Of a DNA stretch of 64,000 nucleotides, positions 32,896 through 42,227 are shown one piece after another. The DNA is from Pelagerythrobacter marensis. GTDB lineage: Bacteria > Pseudomonadota > Alphaproteobacteria > Sphingomonadales > Sphingomonadaceae. Under the pieces are notes generated by a model. That model worked only from the letters and a program-made list of their open reading frames with translations. It searched no databases and was not told where the DNA came from. Position 1 is the stretch's first letter. The number at the start of each line of letters is the position of its first letter. The DNA is taken from NCBI RefSeq assembly GCF_001028625.1, contig NZ_CP011805.1:310001-374000 (forward strand), written 5' to 3'. A program made the position numbers and the translations under genes.

Positions 32896-34230
32896 TCAAT
32901 CGCCCGGTTTGTCCGTCGGCTCTGGCGACAGGGCGAGCATTTCCGGGCCGGTACCGACGTGGATGTGCGCCCCACGCCGCTCGATAAGGGAAATGAGCGG
33001 GCCGGAGACCATGCCGTGCACCAGGATCGACACCAGGATCACGAAGCTGGCCGTCGCCCAGAGCGTGCTCAACCCGCTGAAATCGGCATGCGATTGCCCG
33101 TAGGCCATGTAATAGATCGAACCGATCCCGCGGACGCCCAGGAAGGCGACGGCCAGCTTTCCGGCGAGCGGCAGGTTTGAAATACTCTCCGCACAGAGCC
33201 CGGCGAGGGGCCGGATGACGAAGATCAGCGCCAGGCCGACCAGTGCCGCCGGCCAGGTCAGCGCGTCGAGCACGCCGCTGGCAAGCATCGCGCCGAAGCC
33301 GAACAGAACCACGACCAGCACGATCTGTTCGATCTGATCGATGAAGTGGTGGCTGATCTTGTGATACCGGCTGGCGTTTTCGCGCTGCCGCGTGGTCACG
33401 GCACCGACGAACACGGCCAGGAAGCCGTAGCCGCCGATGATCTCTGCCGCACCATATGCGAGCAGGAGCGACCCGAGAACGATCAGACCTTCGCTGGTCG
33501 AATATGCGGGCTGGTCGCTATCGAGTTCAGCCGCCAGCGCCTCGGCCTCGCGCTCGAACACGAACCACGCGCCAGCTCGCCCGACGACCCAGCCCATGGC
33601 GATGCCCGCCGCGATCCGCCAGACAAGGTCGAGGGCGATCCATTCCAGTGTCCAGCCCCCCAGTGCGGTCATCCCCACGGCCGCGATCGCGAGGTAGGTG
33701 AAAGGGAACGCGAGCCCATCGTTCAAACCAGCCTCCGCCGTCAGGCTGAAGCGGAGATCGTGCCGCTGGTCCTCGCCCGGCGGGCCTACCTGTACGCTGC
33801 GCGCCAGAACGGGATCGGTCGGCGCAAGTGCCGCGCCAAGCAGGATTGCGCTGGCCGGTGCAAGGCCCAGCGCCCACCAGCCGAGAAAGGCGACCGCAGC
33901 CACCGTCAGTGGCATTGCAATCGCCAGCAGAGGCCAGATCTGGCGCCAGTTCACCCAGCTCACCGGACGGTCGATCGCAATCCCAGCAGCCATCAGCGAT
34001 GCGATCACGATAAATTCGGTGACATATTCCAGCGTCAGCGCGTCGAAGCCGTCGCGGGCAGGGTTGATCGCGGGCAGCCCAAGGGGCAGCGACCAGATGA
34101 GATACCCGGCCGCGACATAGACGATCGGAACGGAAAGCCAGTACCGCCCCAGCCGCCGTTCAAGCGGCGCAGCGAGGATCAGGGCCAGGCCGAACACGAC
34201 GAAAAGGAATATTCGTGGGTCCAGGGTCAC
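32896..34230 (-). CDS. cation:proton antiporter, CPA1/NhaP type
   Basis: Protein of 444 residues starting from GTG at 34230 with AGGA upstream (MTLDPRIFLFVVFGLALIL). It has about 12 hydrophobic segments. The ion-site motifs are GAALAPTDPVLARSVQVG and SLTAEAGLNDGLAFPFTYLA (the ND pair), as in Na+/H+ exchangers. It ends with a short acidic tail. It should exchange Na+ or K+ for protons across the inner membrane. The gene lies convergent to tig and divergent from clpP. Confidence 0.9.
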   Translation of the reverse strand: MTLDPRIFLFVVFGLALILAAPLERRLGRYWLSVPIVYVAAGYLIWSLPLGLPAINPARDGFDALTLEYVTEFIVIASLMAAGIAIDRPVSWVNWRQIWPLLAIAMPLTVAAVAFLGWWALGLAPASAILLGAALAPTDPVLARSVQVGPPGEDQRHDLRFSLTAEAGLNDGLAFPFTYLAIAAVGMTALGGWTLEWIALDLVWRIAAGIAMGWVVGRAGAWFVFEREAEALAAELDSDQPAYSTSEGLIVLGSLLLAYGAAEIIGGYGFLAVFVGAVTTRQRENASRYHKISHHFIDQIEQIVLVVVLFGFGAMLASGVLDALTWPAALVGLALIFVIRPLAGLCAESISNLPLAGKLAVAFLGVRGIGSIYYMAYGQSHADFSGLSTLWATASFVILVSILVHGMVSGPLISLIERRGAHIHVGTGPEMLALSPEPTDKPGD

Positions 34231-34489
34231 GTGACGTCCTGCTTTCGTTGAAGCGCAGCGCATTGCGCGAGAGAGTGCGAAATTCGGCCTGTCGGGCGCG
34301 CCGGGCTGCGCATCGTGGCCGCACTTTGCCACTGCCCCGCAACAAAGCAAGCCGATCACCAGTACAACAACGCGCCTTCACCCGGACGGTTTCCGGCGGC
34401 AAATTTGCCGCGGAAGGGTTAATGCCCTTGAACATCGCGCCAGCTATAGCGACATAGCCGGTCGCACTTCTGACGAGAGGAATTTTTGC

Positions 34490-35188
34490 ATGATCGACCT
34501 GTTCGGCACCGATGCCCACGCTTCGCAGGGGCAGTTCACCCGCGATCCGGTGACGGGCGCGCTGGTGCCGGTGGTGGTTGAACAGACCAGCCGGGGCGAA
34601 CGCAGCTTCGACATATTCAGCCGCCTGCTGCGCGAACGGATCGTGTTCGTGACCGGGCAGGTCGAAGACAATATGGCCTCGCTGATCGTCGCGCAGCTGC
34701 TGTTTCTCGAAAGCGAAAATCCGTCCAAGCCGATCAGCATGTACATCAATTCGCCCGGCGGCGTGGTGACTGCCGGCATGGCGATCCACGATACGATGCA
34801 GTACATCAAACCGCGCGTTTCCACCGTTTGCGTGGGCCAGGCGGCGTCGATGGGCAGTTTTCTGCTTGCTGCAGGTGAGCCGGGAATGCGTATCGCGCTG
34901 CCGAATGCGCGGATCATGGTGCACCAGCCTTCGGGCGGCGCACGCGGCATGGCGAGCGATATCGAGATCCAGGCGCGGGAAATCCTGCGCATCCGCCAGC
35001 GGATGAACGATCTTTACGTCAAATATACCGGCCAGAGCCTTTCCGATATCGAGAAGGCAATGGACCGCGACACTTTCCTCGAGGCCGATGAAGCGATGAA
35101 GTTCGGCATCGTCGACAAAGTGTTCGAAACCCGGCCCGAGAATGAAGAGCCGGGCGAAGAAACGGGGTCCGGCGGCGCGCCGGAGTAG
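34490..35188 (+). CDS. clpP: ATP-dependent Clp protease proteolytic subunit
   Basis: Protein of 232 residues. The catalytic triad is Ser120 in GQAASMGSFLL, His145 in MVHQPSGGARG and Asp194 in MDRDTFLEADEA. The N-terminal 24 residues precede LVPVVVEQTSRGERSFDIFSRLL, which is the usual mature start. The C-terminus has an acidic extension (ETRPENEEPGEETGSGG). ClpP forms the two-ring proteolytic chamber that works with ClpX, encoded next. The start is preceded by GAGAGGAATTTTTGC. Confidence 0.97.
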   Translation: MIDLFGTDAHASQGQFTRDPVTGALVPVVVEQTSRGERSFDIFSRLLRERIVFVTGQVEDNMASLIVAQLLFLESENPSKPISMYINSPGGVVTAGMAIHDTMQYIKPRVSTVCVGQAASMGSFLLAAGEPGMRIALPNARIMVHQPSGGARGMASDIEIQAREILRIRQRMNDLYVKYTGQSLSDIEKAMDRDTFLEADEAMKFGIVDKVFETRPENEEPGEETGSGGAPE

Positions 35189-35193
35189 TGTCG

Positions 35194-35215
35194 ACACCGG
35201 GCCGTGCCCCGGTGT
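35194..35215 (+). other. GC-rich hairpin in the clpP-clpX gap
   Basis: ACACCGGG and CCCGGTGT make an 8-bp stem 5 nt after clpP. No T run follows, so full termination is unlikely; it may protect the clpP 3' end or attenuate read-through into clpX. Confidence 0.35.
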
Positions 35216-35365
35216 GGGACACAATCCCGGTATCGGGTCAGGCTGGGCACTTCAGCCTGTAGCAACATGTAAATGCTAGACCCGATATGTTGATTAATGA
35301 CCATCCGGCTTTAGAGTCGGTCGAATCCGATGCGACATGCGCACCGGGGTTCGGGAATTACGGGA

Positions 35366-36628
35366 ATGACCAAGTTGAGCGGAACCGATAGCAAGTCCAC
35401 GCTGTATTGCAGCTTCTGCGGCAAATCGCAGCACGAGGTGAGGAAACTCATCGCCGGACCCACCGTGTTCATCTGCGATGAATGCGTCGAGCTGTGCAAC
35501 GACATCATTCGGGAAGAGACCAAGGCAGGACTGACCGGCCGCAAGGAAGGCGAAGTCCCCACCCCGAACGACATTTTCGGCACACTGAACGATTACGTGA
35601 TCGGGCAGGACCGCGCGAAGCGGGTGCTGTCTGTCGCGGTGCACAATCACTACAAGCGGCTGAAGCATTCCGGCAAGGCCGGCGATGTGGAACTGGCCAA
35701 ATCGAACATCCTGCTGGTCGGTCCGACCGGATCGGGCAAGACGCTGCTGGCCCAGACGCTGGCGCGTACGTTCGACGTGCCGTTCACGATGGCCGATGCG
35801 ACGACGCTGACCGAAGCCGGCTATGTCGGCGAGGATGTGGAGAACATCATCCTCAAGCTGTTGCAGTCGAGCGATTACAACGTCGACAAGGCCCAGCACG
35901 GCATCGTCTATATCGACGAAATCGACAAGATCACCCGCAAGGCGGAAAATCCCTCGATCACCCGCGATGTTTCGGGCGAAGGGGTCCAGCAGGCGCTGCT
36001 GAAGCTGATGGAAGGCACGACCGCTTCCGTCCCGCCTCAGGGTGGACGCAAGCATCCGCAGCAGGAATTCCTGCAGGTCGATACGACGAATATTCTGTTC
36101 ATCTGTGGCGGCGCGTTCGCGGGGCTGGAGAAAGTCATCGCCGACCGGCTTCAGAAGCGTTCGATCGGCTTCGGCGCCCATGTCGCCGACCCTGACAAGC
36201 GCCGCGTGGGCGAACTGCTCGAAAAGTGCGAGCCGGAAGATCTGCTGAAGTTCGGGCTGATCCCCGAATTCGTCGGTCGTCTGCCGGTCATCGCGACGCT
36301 GCGCGATCTCGATATCGATGCGCTGGTGCAGATCCTCAGCGAGCCCAAGAATGCGCTGGCCAAGCAGTATCGCAAGCTGTTCGAGCTGGAAGATGTCGAA
36401 CTGACGTTCACCGAAGATGCGCTGCGCACGATCGCGGAGAAGGCGATCCAGCGCAAAACCGGCGCGCGTGGCCTGCGTTCGATCGTTGAAGGCATTTTGC
36501 TCGACACGATGTTCGACCTTCCCGACATGGAAGGGGTCAGCGAGATCGTAATCGACGGCGATGTAGTCGAAGGCCGCAAGGAGCCGATTCGCGTGCTCGG
36601 CGGCGAAGAAAAGGAAGAGGCAGCCTGA
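35366..36628 (+). CDS. clpX: ClpX, AAA+ unfoldase subunit of Clp protease
   Basis: Protein of 420 residues from the ATG at 35366. The N-terminal zinc domain has Cys15, Cys18, Cys37 and Cys40 (YCSFCGKS and FICDECVEL). AAA+ motifs: Walker A GPTGSGKT, Walker B VYIDEIDKI, pore loop near GYVGEDVEN, and sensor/arginine region KTGARGLRSIVE. The RKHPQQEFLQVDT stretch matches the RKH loop. It unfolds tagged substrates and feeds them to ClpP. It has its own 177-nt leader after clpP, so an extra promoter is possible. Confidence 0.97.
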   Translation: MTKLSGTDSKSTLYCSFCGKSQHEVRKLIAGPTVFICDECVELCNDIIREETKAGLTGRKEGEVPTPNDIFGTLNDYVIGQDRAKRVLSVAVHNHYKRLKHSGKAGDVELAKSNILLVGPTGSGKTLLAQTLARTFDVPFTMADATTLTEAGYVGEDVENIILKLLQSSDYNVDKAQHGIVYIDEIDKITRKAENPSITRDVSGEGVQQALLKLMEGTTASVPPQGGRKHPQQEFLQVDTTNILFICGGAFAGLEKVIADRLQKRSIGFGAHVADPDKRRVGELLEKCEPEDLLKFGLIPEFVGRLPVIATLRDLDIDALVQILSEPKNALAKQYRKLFELEDVELTFTEDALRTIAEKAIQRKTGARGLRSIVEGILLDTMFDLPDMEGVSEIVIDGDVVEGRKEPIRVLGGEEKEEAA

Positions 36629-36734
36629 TCGCAATGGCTGCCGGGCGGCTGCTATCGCCGCCCCATCGTTCGGCCCACTTGCGGCCGACATAGCCTGTAG
36701 AAAGGCGTTCGAGGCGCGGCACACGGCTGCGCGA

Positions 36735-36759
36735 CGGGCCGGTGGCGTTCACCGGCCCG
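36735..36759. other. 10-bp perfect GC hairpin after clpX
   Basis: CGGGCCGGTG and CACCGGCCCG pair around GCGTT, about 110 nt after clpX and 31 nt before the next gene. There is no T tract. It may be a processing or attenuation structure in the leader of the small downstream gene. Confidence 0.35.
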
Positions 36760-36790
36760 CCTATTGATGCGAATACGAGGAAACTCAACT

Positions 36791-37000
36791 ATGGCTACCA
36801 ACGCACATCTCGCGGCGAAGCTTCTGCGCGACGCGAGCGGATTTTTCCGCAACGTCGGTGAGCAGAACCCCCCTCTGCAGCAGCAGATGGAAGACAACGC
36901 CCAGGTTTACGACCAGGTCGCCGAACTGGTCGAAAGCGATCCGAACGGCGAACTGCCCGCGCAGGAAGAAGGCGCGGCAAGCAGCGAACAGGCCCAGTAA
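36791..37000 (+). CDS. small hypothetical protein, 69 aa
   Basis: Starts MATNAHLAAKLLRDASGFF with GAGG 9 nt upstream; an ATG nine codons earlier is poorer. The first half is a predicted amphipathic helix, then QNPPLQQQMEDNAQVYDQVAELVESDP, and the tail is acidic (GELPAQEEGAASSEQAQ). No cysteines, no membrane segment, and no family that I recognise by name. It resembles short conserved proteins of Sphingomonadales. Its place after clpX could mean co-transcription, but a hairpin lies between. Confidence 0.75.
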   Translation: MATNAHLAAKLLRDASGFFRNVGEQNPPLQQQMEDNAQVYDQVAELVESDPNGELPAQEEGAASSEQAQ

Positions 37001-37036
37001 CCGGTTCGACAACCGGCCCGCGGTAGCTCTGCGACC

Positions 37037-37801
37037 TTAATCGCCTGCCGCGACCTTGGTCGCCGAATTGCCGCCATCGGCCCACAGCGCGCTGCCGATC
37101 ACGAACCTCGACAGATCGCTGAGCAGAAACAGGGCGGCATTGGCGATCTCTTCCGGCTGAGCGATCCGCCGGACGGGATGCAGGCCCGCCGCCCAGGCCT
37201 TGGCCTCGTCGGTCCCCGCGGCCGGCGTATCGGTTCCACCCGCCATCAGGGCATTGGCCCTGATGGCGCGGTGGCCGTAATCCGCGACGATGGATTTCAC
37301 GAGCCCGCCAAGGCCCGCCTTGGCAGAGCCGTACGCACCCATCGCGGGCATGCCCACGCTCGATCCGACGAAAGTGCTGGTGAAAACCAGGCTGCCACCG
37401 CCATTGGCCAGCAGCGCAGGAACCTGCGCGCGTGTCGCCAGAAATGCAGCCGTCAGATTGACCGCCAGCGTCTGGCTCCAGTCATCGTCGGAAAGATCGG
37501 CCAGCGGCTTCATCGCCCCCACGATTCCTGCATTGTTGAACGCTCCGTCGAGCTGGCCGTAGCGTTCCAGTGCCACCTCCACGGCGCGGGCATGGCATTG
37601 CGCAGCGGTGACATCGCCGGGGCAGGACACTGCCGCGCCGCCCTGTTGGACAATCTCCGTCGCGACTTCTTCCAGCATGTCGGCGCGGCGCGCGACCAGC
37701 ACCAGTCGCGCGCCTTGCGCTGCGAAGATCCGCGCGGCTGCCCGCCCAATGCCCGAGCTCGCGCCGGTGATGATGATCGATTTGTCGTGAAGCAATGCCA
37801 T
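37037..37801 (-). CDS. short-chain dehydrogenase/reductase (SDR)
   Basis: Classical SDR of 254 residues from MALLHDKSIIITGASSGIG. The NAD(P)-binding TGASSGIG, the NNAG motif (AFNNAGIVG), active-site Ser in FTSTFVGSSVG, and YGSAKAG with the catalytic Tyr and Lys are all present. An Arg after the first motif region (VLVARRADML) favours NADP(H). C-terminal ALWADGGNSATKV is the usual end of the fold. The substrate is not predictable. Confidence 0.93.
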   Translation of the reverse strand: MALLHDKSIIITGASSGIGRAAARIFAAQGARLVLVARRADMLEEVATEIVQQGGAAVSCPGDVTAAQCHARAVEVALERYGQLDGAFNNAGIVGAMKPLADLSDDDWSQTLAVNLTAAFLATRAQVPALLANGGGSLVFTSTFVGSSVGMPAMGAYGSAKAGLGGLVKSIVADYGHRAIRANALMAGGTDTPAAGTDEAKAWAAGLHPVRRIAQPEEIANAALFLLSDLSRFVIGSALWADGGNSATKVAAGD

Positions 37802-37886
37802 GCGATATCTCCGCCATTCCAGGGTGAGATCATCGCCTAATCGGGGGCAGGGACGGGCGCGTCCCGTTTCGTGCGGGCAAATGCGG

Positions 37887-38807
37887 TCAGGTGCAGTCGG
37901 CGCAATGCGCGTCGATATCTGTTTCCACCTGCACCGTAGCGTGGCCGATCCCGAACTTGTGTTCGAGATCCTGGCTGAGGCGGTGCAGGAACGCATCGCC
38001 CGGATGCCCACCCGGCATAACGAGATGGGCCGTCAGCGCCGTCTCCGTCGTGCTCATCGGCCAGATATGAAGATCGTGAATCGCCTCGACCCCCGGAAGC
38101 CCCGAAAGGTAACTGCGCACCTCCGCCTCGGCGATACCTTCGGGCACCGCGAGCAGGCTCATCTTCACACTGTCCTTCAGTAGCCCCCAAGTGCCCCAGC
38201 CAATCACGGCGACAATCGCCAGGCTCGTCAGCGGATCGATCCAGCTCGCCCCGGTCAGCAGGATCGCGACGCCTGCGATCACCACTCCCAGCGAGACGAG
38301 CGCATCGGCGGCCATGTGCAGGAAAGCGCCGCGGATGTTCAGATCGTCGTGCCGCCCGCGCATGAACAGCATCGCGGTCCCGGCGTTGATGAGAATGCCG
38401 ATCCCCGCCACGACAATCATCGTCGTTCCGGCCACCGGCGCAGGTTCAGCGAAGCGGCGGATCGTTTCGAACAGGATCGCCCCGATCGCCACCAGCAACA
38501 GGCCGGCATTGCCCAGCGCGGCGAGGATGGTGGAACTCTTGAAGCCATAAGTGAAGCGGCCGGATGCCGGACGTTTCGCGGCCGTCGCCGCCGCCCAGGC
38601 GAGCAGCAGGCTCAGCACGTCGGAAAGGTTGTGGCCGGCATCGGCCACCAGCGCCATCGACCCGGAGAGGAAGCCGTAAGTCGCCTCTATCAGCACGAAG
38701 ACGCTGTTGAGCACGACCCCAATGGCGAAAGCGCGCCCGAAATCCGCCGGGGCGTGATGATGGCCGCCCGTATGATCGTGTGCCGAATGGCCGTGCGAAT
38801 GCGCCAA
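37887..38807 (-). CDS. cation diffusion facilitator (CzcD/ZitB-like)
   Basis: Protein of 306 residues with six membrane segments. The N-terminus is His-rich (MAHSHGHSAHDHTGGHHH), as in Zn2+ exporters. The metal site in helix 2 is LVADAGHNLSDVLSLL (H-x3-D) and in helix 5 LHMAADALVSLGVV (H-x3-D). The C-terminal cytoplasmic domain reads GVEAIHDLHIWPMSTTETAL and ends with a His/Cys pair (DIDAHCADCT). It exports Zn2+ or a similar metal in exchange for protons. Confidence 0.93.
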   Translation of the reverse strand: MAHSHGHSAHDHTGGHHHAPADFGRAFAIGVVLNSVFVLIEATYGFLSGSMALVADAGHNLSDVLSLLLAWAAATAAKRPASGRFTYGFKSSTILAALGNAGLLLVAIGAILFETIRRFAEPAPVAGTTMIVVAGIGILINAGTAMLFMRGRHDDLNIRGAFLHMAADALVSLGVVIAGVAILLTGASWIDPLTSLAIVAVIGWGTWGLLKDSVKMSLLAVPEGIAEAEVRSYLSGLPGVEAIHDLHIWPMSTTETALTAHLVMPGGHPGDAFLHRLSQDLEHKFGIGHATVQVETDIDAHCADCT

Positions 38808-38920
38808 CGCTTCCTCCCGATGTGCTGCCGATTACCTAGGATGCGCGCGGCGGGCTTTCAAGAAAGTGTATTTTTATCAGCAAGATACGGAATATCATCA
38901 ATGCGGCGGGGGGCTGGCGC

Positions 38921-39589
38921 CTAATCGTAGACGCAGGCATCGAGCCCGTCGCGCCGCACAACGCCCATCCGCGCGGCTATCGTGTTGCCATAACGGCGGG
39001 TGAATCCGGTCGGATTGACGACCGAACGCTTCTTCGGCAGCGGCAGCGCCGCGGCTATCCGGGCCGCCTGGGTGCGGGTCAGCCGCGCGGCAGAGTGGTT
39101 GAAATAGCGCTGCGCCCCCGCTTCGGCGCCATAAGTGCCGATGCCGGTCTCCGCCACGTTGAGGTAGACTTCCATGATCCGCCGCTTGCCCCAGATCTGC
39201 TCGATCAGGAACGTGAACCACGCTTCGAAGCCCTTCCGGACATAGCCGCCGCCCTGCCATAGGAAGACGTTCTTTGCGGTCTGCTGGCTGATCGTCGACC
39301 CACCGCGAATCCGCCCGCCTTTCGCGTTGCGCTCGATCGCCTGCTCGATTGCTTCGCGATCGAAACCGTCATGGCTGCAGAACTTGCCATCTTCTGCCGC
39401 GATGACTGCGGTGACGAGATTGCGGTCGATATTCGCCAGCGGCTCCCAGTCCTTGGTGATGCCGTTGGGGTCCATCAGCATCGTCGCGGTCACCGGTGGG
39501 GGAACGAAGCGGAACATCACCACCAGCACGAGGCTGAGCCCCACGAACCACAGGACGATCTTGGCAAGAAACAGGAGGAGCCAGCGCAT
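38921..39589 (-). CDS. mtgA: monofunctional peptidoglycan transglycosylase
   Basis: Glycosyltransferase-51 protein of 222 residues from MRWLLLFLAKIVLWFVGL; a GTG 11 codons upstream is possible. One N-terminal membrane anchor is followed by the catalytic Glu in VTAVIAAEDGKFCSHDGFD and by GGSTISQQTAKNVFLWQ, KRRIMEVYLNVAE and a conserved AARLTRTQAARIAAALPLP. No transpeptidase domain follows. It polymerises lipid II into glycan strands at the inner membrane. Confidence 0.95.
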   Translation of the reverse strand: MRWLLLFLAKIVLWFVGLSLVLVVMFRFVPPPVTATMLMDPNGITKDWEPLANIDRNLVTAVIAAEDGKFCSHDGFDREAIEQAIERNAKGGRIRGGSTISQQTAKNVFLWQGGGYVRKGFEAWFTFLIEQIWGKRRIMEVYLNVAETGIGTYGAEAGAQRYFNHSAARLTRTQAARIAAALPLPKKRSVVNPTGFTRRYGNTIAARMGVVRRDGLDACVYD

Positions 39590-39718
39590 GACCCGATCGG
39601 ATAGGGGCGCCGGCCGCCGCACGCAATCGCCTTACGCGCGCGCATGGAATGGATCTTGTCGGGGGCCCTGGTTCAACCGTGGGCTGTTCGCCGATTGCGA
39701 AACCTCAACGGTGCTTCG

Positions 39719-39759
39719 GAAAATGAACAAGGGCGCAGGGATATATTCCCCCGCGCCCT
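39719..39759 (-). terminator. terminator downstream of rpoH
   Basis: On the minus strand, AGGGCGC pairs with GCGCCCT across a GGGGGAATATATCCCT loop that can itself pair, followed by TTGTTCATTTT. It lies 21 nt after the rpoH stop and fits an intrinsic terminator. Confidence 0.6.
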
Positions 39760-39779
39760 CGTCTCATGTCATTTCGGGC

Positions 39780-40685
39780 TTATGCGGCGCCGGGTAGCAG
39801 CCGTTCACCGGCAATGCGCTGCATCGCCTTTTGCAGCTTTTCGAACGCACGCACCTCGATCTGGCGAATACGCTCGCGGCTGACGTCGTAAACCTGGCTC
39901 AGTTCCTCCAGAGTTTGCGGATTTTCCGTCAGGCGACGTTCGGTGAGAATGTGCTTCTCCCGATCGTTGAGACCGTCCATCGCCTCCACCAGCATGTCGT
40001 GGCGCACGTCGGCCTCTTCGGCGTTGGCGACTGTCTCGTCCTGCAGCGGGCGATCATCGGTCAGCCAGTCCTGCCATTCGCCGGAGCCTTCCTCGCTGCC
40101 ACGCATCGGCGAATTGAGCGAACCGTCGCCGCCCATCATCATCCGCCGGTTCATGTTGACGACTTCCTGCTCGGGAACGCCCAGGTCGGTCGCGATTTTC
40201 TTCACGTCGTCGGGGTGGAGATCGGAATCCTCGTAAGCGTCGAGGTTCTTCTTCATCCGCCGCAAGTTGAAGAACAGCTTCTTCTGGGCGGCGGTGGTGC
40301 CCATTTTCACCAGGCTCCACGACCGCAGGATGAACTCCTGAATCGAAGCCTTGATCCACCACATCGCATACGTCGCAAGGCGGAAGCCGCGATCGGCCTC
40401 GAACTTCTTGACGCCCTGCATCAGCCCGACGTTGCCTTCGGAAATGAGATCGCTGACCGGAAGGCCGTAGCCGCGATAACCCATCGCGATTTTGGCCACG
40501 AGCCGCAGGTGGCTGGTCACGAGCTGCGCCGCCGCCTCGGGATCGTCGTGTTCCTCGTAACGCTTGGCGAGCATGTATTCCTGCTCAGCCGTCAACACCG
40601 GGAACTTCTTGATTTCGGAAAGATAGCGGTTGAGGCTCTGCTCGCCGCCCAGCGCCGGAACGCTTAATGCTTTCTTGTTGTTCAC
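39780..40685 (-). CDS. rpoH: heat-shock sigma factor RpoH (sigma-32)
   Basis: Protein of 301 residues starting with GTG at 40685 (MNNKKALSVPALGGEQSLN), preceded by AAAGGTCAGGG; earlier codons in the frame are not needed. Region 2 reads GYGLPVSDLISEGNVGLMQGV and RLATYAMWWIKASIQEFILRSWSLVKMGTTAAQKKLFFNLRR, the last part being the RpoH box. Region 4 is TLEELSQVYDVSRERIRQIEVRAFEKLQ. It directs transcription of heat-shock genes, which in related bacteria include clp genes such as those in this window. Confidence 0.96.
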   Translation of the reverse strand: MNNKKALSVPALGGEQSLNRYLSEIKKFPVLTAEQEYMLAKRYEEHDDPEAAAQLVTSHLRLVAKIAMGYRGYGLPVSDLISEGNVGLMQGVKKFEADRGFRLATYAMWWIKASIQEFILRSWSLVKMGTTAAQKKLFFNLRRMKKNLDAYEDSDLHPDDVKKIATDLGVPEQEVVNMNRRMMMGGDGSLNSPMRGSEEGSGEWQDWLTDDRPLQDETVANAEEADVRHDMLVEAMDGLNDREKHILTERRLTENPQTLEELSQVYDVSRERIRQIEVRAFEKLQKAMQRIAGERLLPGAA

Positions 40686-40763
40686 TTTACCCTGACCTTT
40701 CTCGTGTCGACCTCGCCTGTGCAGGACCCCTTGTGGGCATCCATGGTGCGGGCCACGCATTCA

Positions 40764-40792
40764 CATATAGGACGCAAAGGGCGCGGGTTGAA
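40764..40792 (-). promoter_or_regulatory. candidate promoter of rpoH
   Basis: On the minus strand TTCAAC (40787-40792), a 17-bp spacer and TATATG (40764-40769) resemble a housekeeping sigma promoter, about 80 bp upstream of the rpoH start codon. Identified by eye only. Confidence 0.4.
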
Positions 40793-40808
40793 CCGCATTT
40801 CATCGATT

Positions 40809-41765
40809 TCAACGAGTGGTTTCGTCGATGAGTTCCCGCATATCGGGGGGCAACTCGGCCCGGAAATCCACCCTTTCGCCGGTGACCGGATGCTCGAATC
40901 CGAGCGATGCGGCGTGAAGCGCCTGCCGCGCGAAGCCGAGATCCCTGAGAAGCGGGCGGAGAGCCGCAGGTGTGCGTCCATAGACAGGGTCCCCCAATAG
41001 GGGATGGCCGATTGACGAACAATGAACGCGCACCTGGTGCGTGCGCCCGGTTTCCAGCCGGCATTCGATGAGCGCACATGCCTCCAGAAGCTTCACCGTG
41101 CGGTAGTGCGTGACGGCATGTTTGCCGCGCTGCGAATCCGCGGGCAGCACGGCCATTTTCTTGCGGTTTGTATCGGAACGCCCGATTCGCCCTGTAACCG
41201 TCCCCGCCGGCGGGCGGGGATGACCGGCACAGACAGCGAGATAGGCGCGGGCAATCGAATGGTCGGCGAACTGGCGGGCCAGGCCTTCGTGCGCTGCATC
41301 GGTCTTGGCAACGACGAGCAGGCCCGAGGTGTCCTTGTCGATCCGGTGCACGATGCCAGGGCGGGCGACGCCGTTGATTCCCGACAGACGCCCACGGCAG
41401 TGGTGCAACAGGGCGTTGACCAGGGTGCCATCGCGGTTGCCGGCAGCCGGGTGAACGACCATCCCGGCAGGCTTGTTCACCACCACGAGTTGATCGTCCT
41501 CGAACACGATATCGAGCGGAATGTCCTGCGGCTCCGCCGTCATCGGGGCGGGCGGGGGCACGACGATCGAGAAAGCCGCCCCCGGCGCGGACCGGGCCGA
41601 GGCACTGCGCGCCGCAGTGCCATCCACCGTCACACGCCCCTCTCCGATCAATGTCTTGATCCGTTCGCGCGACAGGCCCGATGCCTTCGCCAGCGCCCGA
41701 TCGAGCCGATCGCCGCCCTCTAGCGTGCCGGTGACACTTCCTCCGGTGAATTCGCTGCCAGCCAT
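40809..41765 (-). CDS. rluD: RluA-family pseudouridine synthase, RluD-like
   Basis: Protein of 318 residues from MAGSEFTGGSVTG at 41765. An S4-like domain (RLDRALAKASGLSRERIKTLI) precedes the catalytic domain. The nucleophilic Asp143 is in RPGIVHRIDKDTSGLLVVAK, and GRTHQVRVHCSSIGHPLLGDPVYG is the second conserved block. RluD modifies helix 69 of 23S rRNA. The exact target is inferred from the family. It is divergent from the M67 peptidase gene, whose start lies about 17 bp away. Confidence 0.92.
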   Translation of the reverse strand: MAGSEFTGGSVTGTLEGGDRLDRALAKASGLSRERIKTLIGEGRVTVDGTAARSASARSAPGAAFSIVVPPPAPMTAEPQDIPLDIVFEDDQLVVVNKPAGMVVHPAAGNRDGTLVNALLHHCRGRLSGINGVARPGIVHRIDKDTSGLLVVAKTDAAHEGLARQFADHSIARAYLAVCAGHPRPPAGTVTGRIGRSDTNRKKMAVLPADSQRGKHAVTHYRTVKLLEACALIECRLETGRTHQVRVHCSSIGHPLLGDPVYGRTPAALRPLLRDLGFARQALHAASLGFEHPVTGERVDFRAELPPDMRELIDETTR

Positions 41766-41781
41766 GCTAGAGCCATGCGTG

Positions 41782-42177
41782 ATGATGGTGGAAGTCACAA
41801 GGGCCGTGCTCGCGCGCATTCTGGATGAAGCGGCACTGGCGCATCCGCACGAATGCTGCGGCATCCTGCTTGGCGATGCGCAGACAATCCGCGCGCTGAA
41901 ACCCGCGACGAATATCCATTCCGCGCCCGATCGGCATTTCGAAATTGACCCGCAGGCGCTGGTCGATGCGCACCGGGCCGCGCGGGCTGGCGGACCGGCC
42001 GTCGTGGGGTACTATCACTCGCATCCGGTCGGCCAGGCCGTTCCTTCATCGGTCGATCGCGCTCTGGCCGCGCATGATGGCAGGATCTGGGCGATCGCGG
42101 CCGAAGGCGAGGTACGGTTCTGGCAGGACGACGAAGCGGGTTTCGAAGCGCTTTCCCTGCGAGTCATAGATCGGTAA
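41782..42177 (+). CDS. M67-family JAMM metallopeptidase
   Basis: Protein of 131 residues. It has the complete JAMM signature: Glu in HPHECCGILLG, then YYHSHPVGQAVPSSVDRALA, that is H-S-H-P-x-G-x-(6)-S-x2-D, giving two His and one Asp that hold zinc. Bacterial single-domain JAMM proteins cleave isopeptide-like or sulfur-carrier-protein conjugates. No ThiS/MoaD-like carrier gene is adjacent, so the substrate is unknown. The start could be ATG 41782, 41785 or 41764. Confidence 0.9.
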   Translation: MMVEVTRAVLARILDEAALAHPHECCGILLGDAQTIRALKPATNIHSAPDRHFEIDPQALVDAHRAARAGGPAVVGYYHSHPVGQAVPSSVDRALAAHDGRIWAIAAEGEVRFWQDDEAGFEALSLRVIDR

Positions 42178-42227
42178 GGCTGCCCGACGGGGCATTAACC
42201 ACATTACGGGGCAGAGCTTTTCATCCC

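Noticed and set aside
34420..34460. possible RpoH promoter upstream of clpP (CTTGAA with a later CATAG/TATAG)
   Set aside because: Spacing between boxes (11 or about 20 bp) does not fit the heat-shock promoter consensus, so it is not reported as a feature.
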